Part shown: in pieces, positions 42,617 to 53,155 of the stretch | Layout of the letters: every line of letters starts with the position of its first letter | Numbering within the stretch: the stretch's first letter is position 1 | Assembly (NCBI GenBank): GCA_023231115.1 | Contig: JALNWA010000001.1 | Span: forward strand, 1 to 64,000 | DNA: 64,000 bases | Direction: 5' to 3' | DNA from: Candidatus Altimarinota bacterium | Lineage (GTDB): Bacteria > Patescibacteriota > Gracilibacteria > UBA1369 > LOWO2-01-FULL-3 | Made by a program: the position numbers and the translations under genes | The notes under the pieces: model-generated | Seen by the model: the letters and a program-made list of their open reading frames with translations, nothing else | Database searches by the model: none | Told to the model about the DNA's origin: nothing

Positions 42617-43603
42617 ATGAAAAAAGAAAACGGGATAATAATTTATCAAGCAAAAACAGGAGCCGTAGAAGTGCGGCTTGATAAAAACAAAGAAACAATT
42701 CTTCTCACTCAACAGCAGGTAGGTAAACTTTTTAATGTACAAAAAGCAGCAATCTCCAAGCATGTTAAAAATATTTTTGACACGGGGGAGTTGGATAAAA
42801 AATCAACTGTTTCCAAAATGGAAACAGTTCAATCTGAAGGAAAAAGAAAAATTTCAAGAAAAATCGAATATTACAATCTCGATCTGATAATTTCAATTGG
42901 ATACAGAGTAAATTCTATAAATGCTACAAAATTTCGCCAATGGGCAACCAAAATCTTGCATCAACACATCGTTGACGGTTATACGATCAACAAAAAACGG
43001 CTCGCGAAAAATTATGATTTATTTCTAAAAGCTGTTGAACAAGTAAAAACATTATTGCCGTCGGGCGGAGCTGTAGGCGCAACTGACGCACTCGAATTGA
43101 TAAAAATGTTTGCGAACACTTGGTTTTCACTCGACGCATACGACAAAGAAAATTTTCCAAAAACCGGAGCAACGAAAAAAGAATTTCAGCTCACCGCAAA
43201 AGAGTTAACAGATGCACTTTCAGATCTAAAAATCAGCCTTACGAAAAGTGGACAGACCAGCGATCTTTTCGGAATCTCAAGAAAAGAACAAAACATGGAA
43301 GGTATTTTGGGCAACATATTGCAATCCTTCGGAGGAAAGGATTTATACCCGACAATAGAAGAAAAGGCCGCGCACTTATTGTATTTTACAGTAAAAAATC
43401 ACCCATTTATTGATGGCAATAAGCGCTCGGGCGCATTCACTTTTGTTTGGTTTTTGAAAAAGACAGGAATACTTAATCCAATACGCATGACGCCGGAAGC
43501 GCTCACTTCATTAACACTTTTAGTCGCAGAAAGTAACCCAAAAGACAAAGAGCGAATGGTCGGGTTGATTCTATTGCTCCTCAAATGTCAAAATGAGATT
43601 TGA
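42617..43603 (+). CDS. RhuM-like protein with C-terminal Fic/Doc domain
   Basis: 328 aa. The N-terminal RhuM/virulence-protein part (about 1-150; LLTQQQVGKLFNVQKAAISKHVKNIFDTGEL, YYNLDLIISIGYRVNS, FRQWATKILHQHIVDGY) is probably DNA-binding. The C-terminal Fic/Doc part (about 225-328) has the catalytic HPFIDGNKRSGAF. Fic enzymes modify target proteins, usually by AMPylation; Doc-type phosphorylates EF-Tu. No separate antitoxin is visible. A 25-bp palindrome (42805-42829) is embedded in the codons for STVSKMETV. It is likely a defence or addiction-type accessory gene. Confidence 0.85.
   Translation: MKKENGIIIYQAKTGAVEVRLDKNKETILLTQQQVGKLFNVQKAAISKHVKNIFDTGELDKKSTVSKMETVQSEGKRKISRKIEYYNLDLIISIGYRVNSINATKFRQWATKILHQHIVDGYTINKKRLAKNYDLFLKAVEQVKTLLPSGGAVGATDALELIKMFANTWFSLDAYDKENFPKTGATKKEFQLTAKELTDALSDLKISLTKSGQTSDLFGISRKEQNMEGILGNILQSFGGKDLYPTIEEKAAHLLYFTVKNHPFIDGNKRSGAFTFVWFLKKTGILNPIRMTPEALTSLTLLVAESNPKDKERMVGLILLLLKCQNEI
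42805..42829. repeat. 25-bp intragenic palindrome in the RhuM-Fic gene
   Basis: AACTGTTTCCA, three bases, TGGAAACAGTT: 11-bp perfect arms within coding sequence, right after the N-terminal helix-turn-helix-like segment. This resembles the position of the ORF6N palindromes in their gene. Confidence 0.95.
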
Positions 43604-43628
43604 CAAGCTTTAAATTTGCTGTTAGATT
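43600..43628 (+). promoter_or_regulatory. Promoter of the cold-shock gene
   Basis: TTGACA (43600-43605, overlapping the Fic stop), 17 bp, TAGATT (43623-43628). It leaves a leader of nearly 50 nt, longer than most here, as expected for a cold-shock mRNA. Confidence 0.6.
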
Positions 43629-43682
43629 GTAATTAGTAGGAGACGAAAGTCTTTTACATCTTATTATTTTAACGTCAAAACT

Positions 43683-43880
43683 ATGCAAGGGACGATCAAG
43701 AAGATCACAGATAAGGGCTTCGGCTTTATCACAGGAGAAGGTCTTCAGAAAGATTTATTCTTTCACAGCAATTCTCTAGTTGGAGTAACATTCAACGAAC
43801 TTCAAGAAGGTGACGCTGTCACTTTCGAAACAGAAGAGTCTCCAAAAGGACTTAACGCTGTTAATGTTCAACGTGCTTAA
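43683..43880 (+). CDS. Cold-shock domain protein
   Basis: 65 aa, one cold-shock domain: MQGTIKKITDKGFGFIT (RNP1) and KDLFFHSNSLVG (RNP2-like), TFETEESPKGLNAVNV. RNA chaperone. Followed by a strong terminator and then a DEAD-box helicase gene; both are typical cold-adaptation functions. Confidence 0.92.
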   Translation: MQGTIKKITDKGFGFITGEGLQKDLFFHSNSLVGVTFNELQEGDAVTFETEESPKGLNAVNVQRA

Positions 43881-43910
43881 AGTTGAATAGGCCGTAAAAA
43901 CGCCGATTGA

Positions 43911-43941
43911 AAAGCCATTACCCAAAAGTAGTGGCTTTTTT
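43911..43941 (+). terminator. Intrinsic terminator after the cold-shock gene
   Basis: AAAGCCATTA, loop, TAGTGGCTTT, then a T run: 10-bp stem with one G-U pair. Confidence 0.85.
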
Positions 43942-43970
43942 GTGTTTTATTTGAAGTATTTTATTCCTCG

Positions 43971-43999
43971 TTGACACAACTGTATTTTTAATGTATTTT
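43971..43999 (+). promoter_or_regulatory. Promoter of the DEAD-box helicase gene
   Basis: TTGACA (43971-43976), 17 bp, TATTTT (43994-43999); leader about 25 nt. Confidence 0.55.
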
Positions 44000-44029
44000 G
44001 TTCGTCTAAGTTTATAAATAAAAAATTAG

Positions 44030-45313
44030 ATGAATCCTGAGACAGAAACAAAAAAAGAAGAAACTGCGGTTAAACTGCCGGAACCGAAATTTTCAGACAT
44101 GAAAATAAATCCGCGAATACTAAAGAAACTTGAAGATTTAAAATTCACAATTCCTACGCCTATTCAAGTAAAAACAATTCCGTTAGGACTTGAAGGTAGC
44201 GATTTGATAGGAATTGCACAAACCGGAACAGGGAAGACTTTGGCCTTTGGTATCCCGATTATGCAAAAAATAATGGATGAAAAAGCGTTGGCGCTTATTG
44301 TACTTCCGACGCGTGAACTTGCTTTGCAGGTTGACGAAGTTTTCCAAAAAGTAGGTAGATCTTTTGGAATAAATACCGCAGTTCTAATAGGAGGAGCGGC
44401 ATTTGGCCCACAAATAGCGGCAATTCGAAGACACCCAAATGTAATCATAGGAACACCGGGTAGAATTATAGACCATTTGGAAAAAAGAAATATCAGACTT
44501 CATGCATGCAAAGTCCTTGTTTTGGATGAAGCGGACAGAATGTTGGACATGGGTTTTGCGCCTCAAATAAAAGAAATTTTGAAAGAAATGGAAGCTTCAA
44601 AAGATCGCCAAACTCTACTATTTTCAGCAACAATGCCAGATGATATCGCGGCTATTGCAACAAAATACATGAAAACGCCTGTAAGGATAGAAGTGGCTCG
44701 CGCCGGATCGGTTGCGGATAATATCGAACAAGAAATATTCTTTGTAAAAAAAGACCAAAAATTTCAATTACTTGCGAAACTTTTGCAAGAGCACACAGGT
44801 TCGGTTTTGGTTTTTTCAAGAACAAAATATGGCGCACAGAAAATATGTGGTGAACTTGAGAGAATGGGACATTCGGCCGCAGAAATTCATTCAAATAGAT
44901 CTTTGATGCAAAGAAGACAAGCTTTGGACGGGTTTAAAACAGGAAAATACCGCGTACTTGTAGCGACAGATATCGCATCAAGAGGAATTGACGTTACAGG
45001 AATACAATTGATTGTAAATTTTGACTTACCTGAAAGTCCTGAAGATTATGTACATAGAATAGGTAGAACGGGAAGAGCAGGCCAAAAAGGCCGTGCAATT
45101 TCAATCGCAACGGCAGACCAAAAAGGCAAAGTCTACAGAATCGAAATGCTAACAAAAACGAAAATGAAAGTTTTCGGAGATGCAAAAGACATGCCAAGCG
45201 CATCACAGGGTCGATCACATCCTTCAGAACAAAGACATTTCTTCAAAAAACGCCAATTTAGACGAGGATCAGGTGCAAATAGAGGAAGAGGAGGTCCATC
45301 ATCAGGAAGATAA
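44030..45313 (+). CDS. DEAD-box ATP-dependent RNA helicase (RhlE-like)
   Basis: 427 aa. All core motifs are present: F near 20 with the Q motif (FTIPTPIQ), AQTGTGKT, PTRELALQ, GTPGR, VLDEADRMLD, SAT, VFSRTK, ATDIASRGID and HRIGRTGRAG. The C-terminal tail is basic and Arg/Gly-rich (FKKRQFRRGSGANRGRGG), a usual RNA-binding extension. Unwinds structured RNA, fitting with the upstream cold-shock gene. Confidence 0.95.
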   Translation: MNPETETKKEETAVKLPEPKFSDMKINPRILKKLEDLKFTIPTPIQVKTIPLGLEGSDLIGIAQTGTGKTLAFGIPIMQKIMDEKALALIVLPTRELALQVDEVFQKVGRSFGINTAVLIGGAAFGPQIAAIRRHPNVIIGTPGRIIDHLEKRNIRLHACKVLVLDEADRMLDMGFAPQIKEILKEMEASKDRQTLLFSATMPDDIAAIATKYMKTPVRIEVARAGSVADNIEQEIFFVKKDQKFQLLAKLLQEHTGSVLVFSRTKYGAQKICGELERMGHSAAEIHSNRSLMQRRQALDGFKTGKYRVLVATDIASRGIDVTGIQLIVNFDLPESPEDYVHRIGRTGRAGQKGRAISIATADQKGKVYRIEMLTKTKMKVFGDAKDMPSASQGRSHPSEQRHFFKKRQFRRGSGANRGRGGPSSGR

Positions 45314-45328
45314 TAAAAAACAAACCAC

Positions 45329-45351
45329 GCCATTGTAAAAATGGCTTTTTT
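45329..45351 (+). terminator. Intrinsic terminator after the helicase gene
   Basis: GCCAT, 7-nt loop, ATGGC, TTTTTT. Confidence 0.85.
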
Positions 45352-45381
45352 GTGCTAAAATAAACAGATAAAATCAAAAAA

Positions 45382-46476
45382 ATGGACGAACAAATACAAA
45401 AACAAATAGAATCATTAAATAATCTTGAAACATTCAAAACCGCGATTTTAAATTCTTCAGAGCATGTAATCATAACAAACACTGAAGGAATCATTCTTTT
45501 TGCAAATAATGCGGCTTCCGAGATAACAGGATACTCTATAGAGGAAATGATAGGGGAAAAAGCTGGGAGCAAGAATCTTTGGGGCGGCCACATGGATTTG
45601 GATTTTTATAAACAACTTTGGCATACGATCAAAGAAGAAAAACAAGTTTTTAAAGGAGTAGTGAAAAATAGACGAAAAGCCGGAGAATATTATTCTGCGC
45701 AGGCTTCAATTTCTCCCGTGTTAAACGAAAAAGGGGAACCGATTTACTTTATTGGAAATGAAAAAGACATAACAAAAGAGCTTGAAGTTGATAAGATGAA
45801 AGATGAATTTATTTATATAACATCACATCAATTAAAAACTCCGATAACAAGAATAAAGTTAGCTTCTCAAGAATTATTGGATGATACAAAATTAAAAATG
45901 GATGAAAATCAATTGATGTATTTGAACGCAATAAAAGATTCAAACATTGAAATGTTAGCCTTGGTAAATGGGCTTTTGGATATCGCAAAACTTGAAGCGG
46001 GAAAAATTGTAATAGAAAAACAAGAAACAGATTTGAAGAAAATAATTGAAGATTCAGTAACGGCATTGATAGACAGATCGAAACAAAAAAATCAAAATTT
46101 AACAACGGAAATAAGGCTAGCCAACACGCAAATTTCCGCAGACGAAAAGCTCTTAAAGGAGGTATACAAAAACCTTATTAGCAACGCTGTAAAATACACA
46201 CCTGATAAGGGTGAAATAAAAGTAATAGTCGAAGAAAAAGATGGGATGATTTTATCTACAGTATCTGACACGGGAATGGGAATTCCCGAAGAAGAAAAAG
46301 AGAAAATGTTTGCAAAGTTTTTTCGCGCATCAAACGCTAAGGAAAAAGAAAACGATGGGACAGGTCTTGGACTATATTTTATAAAAGAAGTAATAGAAAG
46401 AATGGGCGGAGAAATTTGGTTCGACAGCAAAATAAACGAAGGAACAAAATTCTTTTTCAAAATTCCAAAAGCCTAA
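45382..46476 (+). CDS. PAS-domain sensor histidine kinase
   Basis: 364 aa, soluble. PAS domain at about 22-130 (VIITNTEGIILFANNAASEITGYS). HisKA at about 138-210 with the phosphoacceptor in ITSHQLKTPITRIK. HATPase_c with NLISNAVKYTP (N box), DTGMGIP (G1) and GTGLGLYFIKEV (G2). No membrane segment, so it senses a cytoplasmic signal. It faces a response regulator gene tail to tail. Confidence 0.93.
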   Translation: MDEQIQKQIESLNNLETFKTAILNSSEHVIITNTEGIILFANNAASEITGYSIEEMIGEKAGSKNLWGGHMDLDFYKQLWHTIKEEKQVFKGVVKNRRKAGEYYSAQASISPVLNEKGEPIYFIGNEKDITKELEVDKMKDEFIYITSHQLKTPITRIKLASQELLDDTKLKMDENQLMYLNAIKDSNIEMLALVNGLLDIAKLEAGKIVIEKQETDLKKIIEDSVTALIDRSKQKNQNLTTEIRLANTQISADEKLLKEVYKNLISNAVKYTPDKGEIKVIVEEKDGMILSTVSDTGMGIPEEEKEKMFAKFFRASNAKEKENDGTGLGLYFIKEVIERMGGEIWFDSKINEGTKFFFKIPKA

Positions 46477-46913
46477 GAATGTTTTTCAGCTCTTTTAATT
46501 TTATCTTGAGCCGTTTCTGGAAGATCATCTGTTGAAGAATGCGCTGTCATGTATTCTTTCACTTTCGCAACGATTTCATTCGGAGTGTAATCACTTTTTA
46601 CAAGATAAGCTACAGCCCCAAGCTCAAGCCCTTTTTCGATATCTTCTTTTGATCTATCAACATTTGTCAAAAAAACAACGGGGATTTTTTTAAGAGTTTT
46701 TTCAGCTTTCATTGCTCTTAATACATCAAGTCCGCTCATTTCAGGCATCATGAGGTCCGATACAACAAGAGTTGGCTTGAATTTTTTTATCAACGCAAGT
46801 CCTTTTTTACCATCTTCCGCCTCATGGACATCATATCCATCCTGACGAAACTTATTGCAGTACATATTCCTAAGCAAATCATCATCTTCAAGAACAACCA
46901 AAACATTTTTCAT
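46473..46913 (-). CDS. Single-domain response regulator (CheY-like)
   Basis: 146 aa. Receiver domain with the acidic pair LEDDD, phospho-Asp in VVSDLMMPEMSGLD, Thr in VFLTNVD and Lys in YLVKSDY. No DNA-binding output; a 25-residue polar tail. Its 3' end overlaps the kinase gene by 4 bp in convergent orientation. They probably act together, but are separately transcribed. ATG 46913 gives the usual receiver start. Confidence 0.9.
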   Translation of the reverse strand: MKNVLVVLEDDDLLRNMYCNKFRQDGYDVHEAEDGKKGLALIKKFKPTLVVSDLMMPEMSGLDVLRAMKAEKTLKKIPVVFLTNVDRSKEDIEKGLELGAVAYLVKSDYTPNEIVAKVKEYMTAHSSTDDLPETAQDKIKRAEKHS

Positions 46914-46941
46914 AATTTCAAATTTAAATAAGTCAAAAAAA

Positions 46942-46984
46942 TTATAAGAACAAATTGACTTAAAGTAAACATTAAAATAACATA
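46942..46984. promoter_or_regulatory. Overlapping divergent promoters: response regulator and surface protein
   Basis: Minus strand: TTTACT (46970-46965), 17 bp, TATAAT (46947-46942). Plus strand: TTGACT (46956-46961), 17 bp, TAACAT (46979-46984). The two share sequence, so they may compete. Confidence 0.6.
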
Positions 46985-47010
46985 AAGACACCTAATTCCT
47001 CATCAAAACT

Positions 47011-50000
47011 ATGAAAATACCTCATTTCATAAATGGCAGAAGATTATTCTCTACAATTGTTTCAACAATTTTTATTATTTTTTCAATAGCTCCTGTGGCA
47101 TTCGCCGCAGTTTCCGGAACCGCCGGATTTTCTCCACACTGGTATAAAGGTGGGCAGACGGTGGCAATTCCTCTTACAATAAACAGCACAGGAACAACAA
47201 ATATAATCTGTATAAGTGTACACAGACCATCTAATAAATACACATGGGTTTCTGGATCAGGCAGCGGATGGACTACCCATGTCTCAGCGAACAATACTAC
47301 ATTATTATTTGATGGAGGACCTTTGACTCAGGGGCAATCTACGACACTAACGTTAAATGTTACACTTTCAAATTCAAATGCGTCATTAGAGGATTTAGCG
47401 GTAAAAGCTGGTCCGAACGTATCTGGGACAAACACTTGTTCTGGAAGCGAAGATTTGAATCAATCATCTAGTGGAGCACTCAAGATAGGAATAGACGTGT
47501 CGGCTCCAACCTCTCCTACTGTATCAAGTGCTACCGCAACAAGTTCAACAAGTATTACAGTGGTATCAACAACAAGTACGGACTCAAGATCAGGATTGCA
47601 TGCAACTCCATACCAATTTAACGAAACGACTTCAAACTCAGGAGCGACTGATTCCGCATACCAGTCCTCAACAACATATATAGACAGCGGCTTAAGTCCA
47701 TCTACCCAATATTGTTACCAAGTAAGGGCGCGAGATGCAGTATTAAACGAAACACCGTATTCAACCCAAGTATGTGCAACAACTCTAGCGGATACAACGC
47801 CACCAACTCAACCAACGATAACGAGTGTCACAGCAACAAGTTCAACATCAATCACAGTAGTTTCGACTACTAGCACCGATGCCGGAGGACTTCATGCAAC
47901 TCCATACCAATTCAATGAAACGACATCAAATGCAGGAGCAACAGACTCAGGATATCAAGCATCAACAACATATATAGACAGCGGCTTAAGTCCAAATACT
48001 CAATATTGTTATCAAGTAAAAGCGCGAGATGCCGCATTAAATGAAACGCCATATTCAACCCAAGTTTGTGACACAACTCTTGCCGCAGCGGATACAACAC
48101 CTCCGACTCAACCAACAATCGTAAGTGTCACAGCAACCAGCCCAACAATTATCGAAGTGATATCTACGACAAGCACCGATGCCGGAGGACTTCATGCAAC
48201 GCCATACCAATTCAATGAAACGACATCAAATGCAGGAGCAACAGATTCCGCGTATCAAACCTCAACGACTTACACAGACGTTGGACTTAGTCCTGAAACA
48301 CAATATTGTTATCAGGTAAAAGCAAGGGATGCCGCATTAAATGAAACCGCCGATTCAACTCAAGTTTGTGCAACAACTCCAGCTTTAGCGCCAGTAGATA
48401 CAGATGGAGACGGGCTTACAGATTCACAAGAAGCAACTCTCGGTACAAATCCAAATTTGGCGGATACAGACGGAGATGGGCTTACTGACGGTCAAGAAGT
48501 AAACACATCTTTAACAAATCCATTACTTCCAGATACAGACGGAGATGGACTTTCTGATGGCCAAGAATTAAATACGTATAATACAGATCCGCTTGTTGCA
48601 GACACAGACGGAGACGGACTTTCAGATGGACAAGAAATAAATACTAATCTCACAAATCCAAATAACACTGACACAGATGGAGATGGCCTTTCAGACGGAC
48701 AAGAAGTAAATACATATGGAACAAGTCCGACGAACATAGACACAGATGGAGACGGACACACTGATTCAGCAGAAATATCAGCAGGCACAAATCCGCTTGA
48801 TGCAAATGATCCGCCACCTGATCCAGGCAATCCTGATCTAGATGGAGATGGACTTACAAATGATCAAGAAACAACACTAGGAACAAATCCAAATGTTGCG
48901 GACACAGACGGAGATGGACTTTCAGATGGCCAAGAAGTAAATACTTATAGTACAGATCCACTTCTTGCGGACACAGACGGAGACGGACTTTCAGATGGCC
49001 AAGAAATAAACACATATAGCACGAGTCCGACAAATTCGGACATGGACGGAGATGGACTTTCAGATGGCCAAGAAATAAATACATATAATACAAATCCAAA
49101 TTTAGCAGACACAGACGGAGATGGATTGTCGGATGGTACAGAGATTGGAACAGGAACAAACCCACTTGATGCAAACGATCCAGCACCTGTAATTTCAGAT
49201 GATGATGGAGACGGACTTATAAATGCGGACGAAGCAACATATGGCACAAATCCAAATGTCGCTGATACAGACGGAGATGGTTTAAGTGACGGAGATGAAG
49301 TGCATACTCACGGAACAAATCCAAATGTTGTAGACACAGATGGGGATGGAATAAACGACGGAGATGAAGTAATTGCAGGAACAGATCCACTCGACGCAAA
49401 TAGCCCTGGAAGCGGAGGAGGAGGCGGAGGTGATCCTACGGATTCAGATGGCGACGGACTTTCAGATGATAGTGAAACAAATATTTATCACACAGATCCA
49501 AACGATGCAGACACAGACAATGATTTATTAAGCGATGGAGATGAGGTGAATGTACAAAATACAAATCCATTATTAGTAGATACAGATGGAGATGGTTTAT
49601 CAGATGGAGCGGAAGTTTTGACATATTTCACAAATCCGCTTTTGGCTGATACAGACGCCGATGGACTTAACGATAACCAAGAAATAAACACATACAATAC
49701 AGACCCAGGTAATGCAGACACAGACGGCGACGGAATAAATGACGGAGCCGAAATCACAGCAGGAACAGATCCTCTTGATGCAGGCAGTCCAGGAGGCGGA
49801 AGTAGCGGAGGAGGAGACACAGGCAGTGGAGGAGGAGGTGGTGGTGGTGGTGGCAGTGAAACTACAACACCACCTGTAACTCCGGGCTCAGAAATTACTG
49901 AAATAAACGGAGTAACAGTCGATCAATTATTAGACACAAATCCTGAAGATTTATTGATACCGCTAGAGCCGACAACAGTTCAACCACCTCAGACACAAGA

Positions 50001-51498
50001 GCAAAATATTGGAGAACCGGGAACTGAAACTCCTATAAAACAAGTAGGTGAAACAACGACGCTTGCCCCAATCGTTACAACGATAGGTGATTTTATTCCT
50101 CCAAGCATTACTCTTACAAAAACTCCTGACGCAGTTCAAAAAGGAAACAACATTAATATCGAAGGAGTAATCACGGACGCAGGTGGAGTTATAGAATCTC
50201 TAAAAATATCTTTGGACGGAGGCAAAAGTACATTTCCGGCAACAACAGTGAAGGGAATTGGGAAATCAAAAACAACTTTTTCATTTAGCTCAGCAGGGCT
50301 TGTAGACGGCAATTACAAGGTCGTAGTCTTTGCCGAAGACAACAGTGGAAATCTGATAAAAAGCAAAGAATATGATTTTGTTATGGACAATGTGGATCCA
50401 TATATCGGATCAAATTTATTTGTGATAGGACTTTTAGGGCTTCTTCCAAATCAGGAATTGGTTCACAATGCCGCAATAAATTTCAACGAAACTTTATATC
50501 TTCCGGTCTCCGGAGGAGCGACAGAAGTTATAGCTGTTGATGAGGATGGATTAAAATATCCGTTTAGCCAAATAGAAAATACAGGCATATGGATGGGAGA
50601 AATCGGACACAAAAAAGATGGATATAAAAACTTAAAGATAATTTCAAAAGATGGCGGAAATAATGAAAAAATAAAAAACATAGACGCAATATATATTTAT
50701 CCGGAAGGAAAAATTCTGGACGAAACAACAAATAAAAATATAGAAAATTACACAGTATCAGTTTATGAATTTTTAAAAGAAAATAATTCATGGCACTTGT
50801 GGGATGCAGAAGTTTTTGGTCAGCAAAATCCGGTTCAACAATCATCAGGTAAAATTCCATCTTTTGTTTTGCCGCAGGGAATATACACAGTTTTAGTGGA
50901 GGCGGATGGATACAGAAAATTATTTAGCGAAAGCCTTAGTGTTGATAAGACTGAAGTGATTAATTTAGATGCAAAATTGTCAAAATTATCAACATTTTTG
51001 AACAGCTTGGATTTTGGAGGGGTGCAGGATTTTGTTAAAATTCAGGAATCCGTAACAAATCCTTACAGGAAACAATTCTTGCAAGTGGGAGACGCATTCC
51101 CTTACGAAAAAGCTTTTGGCAAAACCGGAATGTTTAAAGATTCAAAAGAAAATACCGGCATAAAATTAGTGTCTGTATTTCAAACATGGAATCCGTTCGG
51201 AGAATCACAACTGAATATTTTTGATAAAATGCGAGGTCAAAATTTATTAAACAAAATACAAATAGTTTCAGAAATAGAAACAGAAGGAAAGTTGCAAAGT
51301 TTCTTAAAGAGAGGACTTGAAGATATTAAAATTTATTACGACAGGAATGGAGAATTTACTGATTTGGTAAATGTATCCTCGGCTCCTTATCATTTCTTTT
51401 TATCTGATGACAACAAAGTAATTGAAATGAGAGTGGGGGTGCTTTCCCAGCAAGAAATACAAGAAATATTCAACTCTTTAAATAACTTAAACAAATAA
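47011..51498 (+). CDS. Giant secreted protein: Fn3-like, thrombospondin type 3 and Cys-less thioredoxin-like domains
   Basis: 1495 aa. Signal peptide (1-32). A beta-rich domain (about 33-160). Three nearly identical Fn3-like modules (about 164-460). About 18 calcium-binding thrombospondin type 3 repeats [12 protein letters not shown] (about 463-930), broken by short PDxGNPD and poly-Gly linkers. A Gly-rich hinge. Ig-like and peptidase-regulatory-like beta modules (about 1030-1330). The C-terminal ~140 residues have TlpA-like thioredoxin layout ([31 protein letters not shown]), with both active-site cysteines gone. Probable long calcium-stiffened surface stalk or adhesin. Two bases separate it from the Cache-domain gene. 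Confidence 0.85.
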   Translation: MKIPHFINGRRLFSTIVSTIFIIFSIAPVAFAAVSGTAGFSPHWYKGGQTVAIPLTINSTGTTNIICISVHRPSNKYTWVSGSGSGWTTHVSANNTTLLFDGGPLTQGQSTTLTLNVTLSNSNASLEDLAVKAGPNVSGTNTCSGSEDLNQSSSGALKIGIDVSAPTSPTVSSATATSSTSITVVSTTSTDSRSGLHATPYQFNETTSNSGATDSAYQSSTTYIDSGLSPSTQYCYQVRARDAVLNETPYSTQVCATTLADTTPPTQPTITSVTATSSTSITVVSTTSTDAGGLHATPYQFNETTSNAGATDSGYQASTTYIDSGLSPNTQYCYQVKARDAALNETPYSTQVCDTTLAAADTTPPTQPTIVSVTATSPTIIEVISTTSTDAGGLHATPYQFNETTSNAGATDSAYQTSTTYTDVGLSPETQYCYQVKARDAALNETADSTQVCATTPALAPVDTDGDGLTDSQEATLGTNPNLADTDGDGLTDGQEVNTSLTNPLLPDTDGDGLSDGQELNTYNTDPLVADTDGDGLSDGQEINTNLTNPNNTDTDGDGLSDGQEVNTYGTSPTNIDTDGDGHTDSAEISAGTNPLDANDPPPDPGNPDLDGDGLTNDQETTLGTNPNVADTDGDGLSDGQEVNTYSTDPLLADTDGDGLSDGQEINTYSTSPTNSDMDGDGLSDGQEINTYNTNPNLADTDGDGLSDGTEIGTGTNPLDANDPAPVISDDDGDGLINADEATYGTNPNVADTDGDGLSDGDEVHTHGTNPNVVDTDGDGINDGDEVIAGTDPLDANSPGSGGGGGGDPTDSDGDGLSDDSETNIYHTDPNDADTDNDLLSDGDEVNVQNTNPLLVDTDGDGLSDGAEVLTYFTNPLLADTDADGLNDNQEINTYNTDPGNADTDGDGINDGAEITAGTDPLDAGSPGGGSSGGGDTGSGGGGGGGGGSETTTPPVTPGSEITEINGVTVDQLLDTNPEDLLIPLEPTTVQPPQTQEQNIGEPGTETPIKQVGETTTLAPIVTTIGDFIPPSITLTKTPDAVQKGNNINIEGVITDAGGVIESLKISLDGGKSTFPATTVKGIGKSKTTFSFSSAGLVDGNYKVVVFAEDNSGNLIKSKEYDFVMDNVDPYIGSNLFVIGLLGLLPNQELVHNAAINFNETLYLPVSGGATEVIAVDEDGLKYPFSQIENTGIWMGEIGHKKDGYKNLKIISKDGGNNEKIKNIDAIYIYPEGKILDETTNKNIENYTVSVYEFLKENNSWHLWDAEVFGQQNPVQQSSGKIPSFVLPQGIYTVLVEADGYRKLFSESLSVDKTEVINLDAKLSKLSTFLNSLDFGGVQDFVKIQESVTNPYRKQFLQVGDAFPYEKAFGKTGMFKDSKENTGIKLVSVFQTWNPFGESQLNIFDKMRGQNLLNKIQIVSEIETEGKLQSFLKRGLEDIKIYYDRNGEFTDLVNVSSAPYHFFLSDDNKVIEMRVGVLSQQEIQEIFNSLNNLNK
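47500..48390 (+). repeat. Three ~300-bp Fn3-like coding repeats
   Basis: Modules at about 47500-47785, 47790-48085 and 48091-48390 share long identical stretches such as [15 protein letters not shown] and [15 protein letters not shown]. Recent duplication or gene conversion is likely. Confidence 0.85.
48397..49788 (+). repeat. Thrombospondin type 3 coding repeat array
   Basis: About 18 units of roughly 60-75 bp encoding [20 protein letters not shown], with interruptions at about 48820 ([11 protein letters not shown]), 49180 and 49410 (poly-Gly). Each unit supplies Asp side chains for calcium. Confidence 0.9.
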
Positions 51499-51500
51499 AT

Positions 51501-53150
51501 ATGTTATTAGATTTTTTATTCAACACGGCAAACTTCATTATTCACGTACTAGCATCATTCGCTTCTTTCTTGATAGGGTGGTTATTTCTGGACGTTTGGT
51601 TTTCTGACAAGAAAAACAAAACCAATTTGGCGAAAGGAGCAGGATTTTTCCTGATTGCGCTATTTCTTTTGTTTAGCGAAATTGGAGATCTGATAGGAGG
51701 CTATTACAATCTGGTTGAACAGGTTTTAATTATTGGATTAATCCTTGTCTTTGTAGGATTTATAATGGAATCAACTCCATTATTGGCGGAATTGGACGCT
51801 AATATAAAAGCTTCAAGCAGAGCAAAAAATACAAAAGAGGTTAACATATTCAAAAAAATATTAAGCGTGTTCTTGATAATTGCAATAGCCGGAAATTTTG
51901 CAATAAATTTTTTGAAACCTGATTTATATTTAAACAAATTCGTAATACTCGGTTTAATAATTTTTAATTTATTATTATTAGCTTCAAAACTTTTTCTTGG
52001 AATTCAAAAACAATTAAAAAATTTATTTTACGGAATGTTTTTCTTCGGAATAAGTTACGGATTTACTGTTATAGGAGAGTATTTACTTGGGACAGACATA
52101 AGATTTACAATTTGGACACAAACATATGGAATAATTTGGTGGGCTACAAAAATTGCATTATTCATTGGATTTTTCATTATCGGAAGGTATGCATTCTATT
52201 ACCTAAAATATAGACTTAGAGCAAAATTCTTCATCTCATTTATAGTATCATCTTTGATAGTGTTTTTTGTGGTTACAATCGCATTCCTTTTGGTGCTTAC
52301 AAATGATTTTCAAAAAAATACTTTGAACAATTTAAAAGCGTCAAACAAGGCGATACATCTTTCTTTGGTGGACATAAGAAATAGGTCAATACTAGCCGCA
52401 AAAGCCCTCGTAAACAATGAAAGTGTAACTAGTGGAGCGAGCACGGAGAATCATGATCTGATGAAATCACCTGTTGAAGATATTTTATTAAGTGGGAATG
52501 TTGATTACATAATCATAACAAATGAAGCAGCTTTAAGTATCTATGAAACAAATGACAAAGAAGCTTTTGGGAGAAGTTATTCCAATGATAAATATATAAA
52601 AAGAGCATTGGAAGGAATTCCTACAAATACATTTTTGGTGGAGAAAGGAATTCTTAGCCCTCAAGTAGTCGTAAAAACATATCTGCCGATAGTAAGAAAT
52701 GAAGGAGTTTTGGGAGTGGTGATTGTTGCAAATATAATTGATAATCAATTCTTGGATGGCATCAAAAAACAAACAGGATTAGATTCATCAATCTATGCTG
52801 ACAATACTGTAATCGCGACAACATTCTCAACAAACGACGGCAAAATGAGGCTTTCAGGTACTAAAGAAAATGACACAGATTTATTAAATACAGTTCTTAA
52901 AAAAGGAGAGGATTATTCAGGATCAATAGAAATATTCAATCAAGAATATTTAGGAATTTATACTCCGCTAAAAGATGGAGACCAGAAAATAATAGGAATG
53001 GTTTTTGTCGGAGAACCGTCTGCGATAATTTCTGCAGTAACAAGACTTTCGATGGAAAGAACATTTGGATTGGCATCAATCTTGATATTATTAGCATTAA
53101 TCCCAATCTATTTCTTCTCAAAGAATATAGCGCAAGAAGAGTTGGTTTAA
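51501..53150 (+). CDS. Membrane protein with N-terminal helices and extracellular double-Cache domain
   Basis: 549 aa. About six membrane helices in the first 240 residues, then a helix followed by a Cache sensor domain (about 270-510; VDYIIITNEAALSIYETND, GRSYSNDKYIKRALEG, KTYLPIVRNEGVLGVVIV, DSSIYADNTVIATTF, EYLGIYTPLKDGDQKIIGMVFVG) and a final helix (LASILILLALIPIYFF). No HAMP, kinase or methyl-accepting output follows, which is unusual. It starts two bases after the giant surface protein's stop and is surely co-transcribed, so it may anchor it or signal for it (inference). Confidence 0.8.
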   Translation: MLLDFLFNTANFIIHVLASFASFLIGWLFLDVWFSDKKNKTNLAKGAGFFLIALFLLFSEIGDLIGGYYNLVEQVLIIGLILVFVGFIMESTPLLAELDANIKASSRAKNTKEVNIFKKILSVFLIIAIAGNFAINFLKPDLYLNKFVILGLIIFNLLLLASKLFLGIQKQLKNLFYGMFFFGISYGFTVIGEYLLGTDIRFTIWTQTYGIIWWATKIALFIGFFIIGRYAFYYLKYRLRAKFFISFIVSSLIVFFVVTIAFLLVLTNDFQKNTLNNLKASNKAIHLSLVDIRNRSILAAKALVNNESVTSGASTENHDLMKSPVEDILLSGNVDYIIITNEAALSIYETNDKEAFGRSYSNDKYIKRALEGIPTNTFLVEKGILSPQVVVKTYLPIVRNEGVLGVVIVANIIDNQFLDGIKKQTGLDSSIYADNTVIATTFSTNDGKMRLSGTKENDTDLLNTVLKKGEDYSGSIEIFNQEYLGIYTPLKDGDQKIIGMVFVGEPSAIISAVTRLSMERTFGLASILILLALIPIYFFSKNIAQEELV

Positions 53151-53155
53151 GCTAT

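Noticed and set aside
42617-43603. Fic gene as a two-gene toxin-antitoxin system
   Set aside because: No small inhibitor gene or Fic-inhibitory helix motif is visible beside it; the RhuM part is fused in the same frame.
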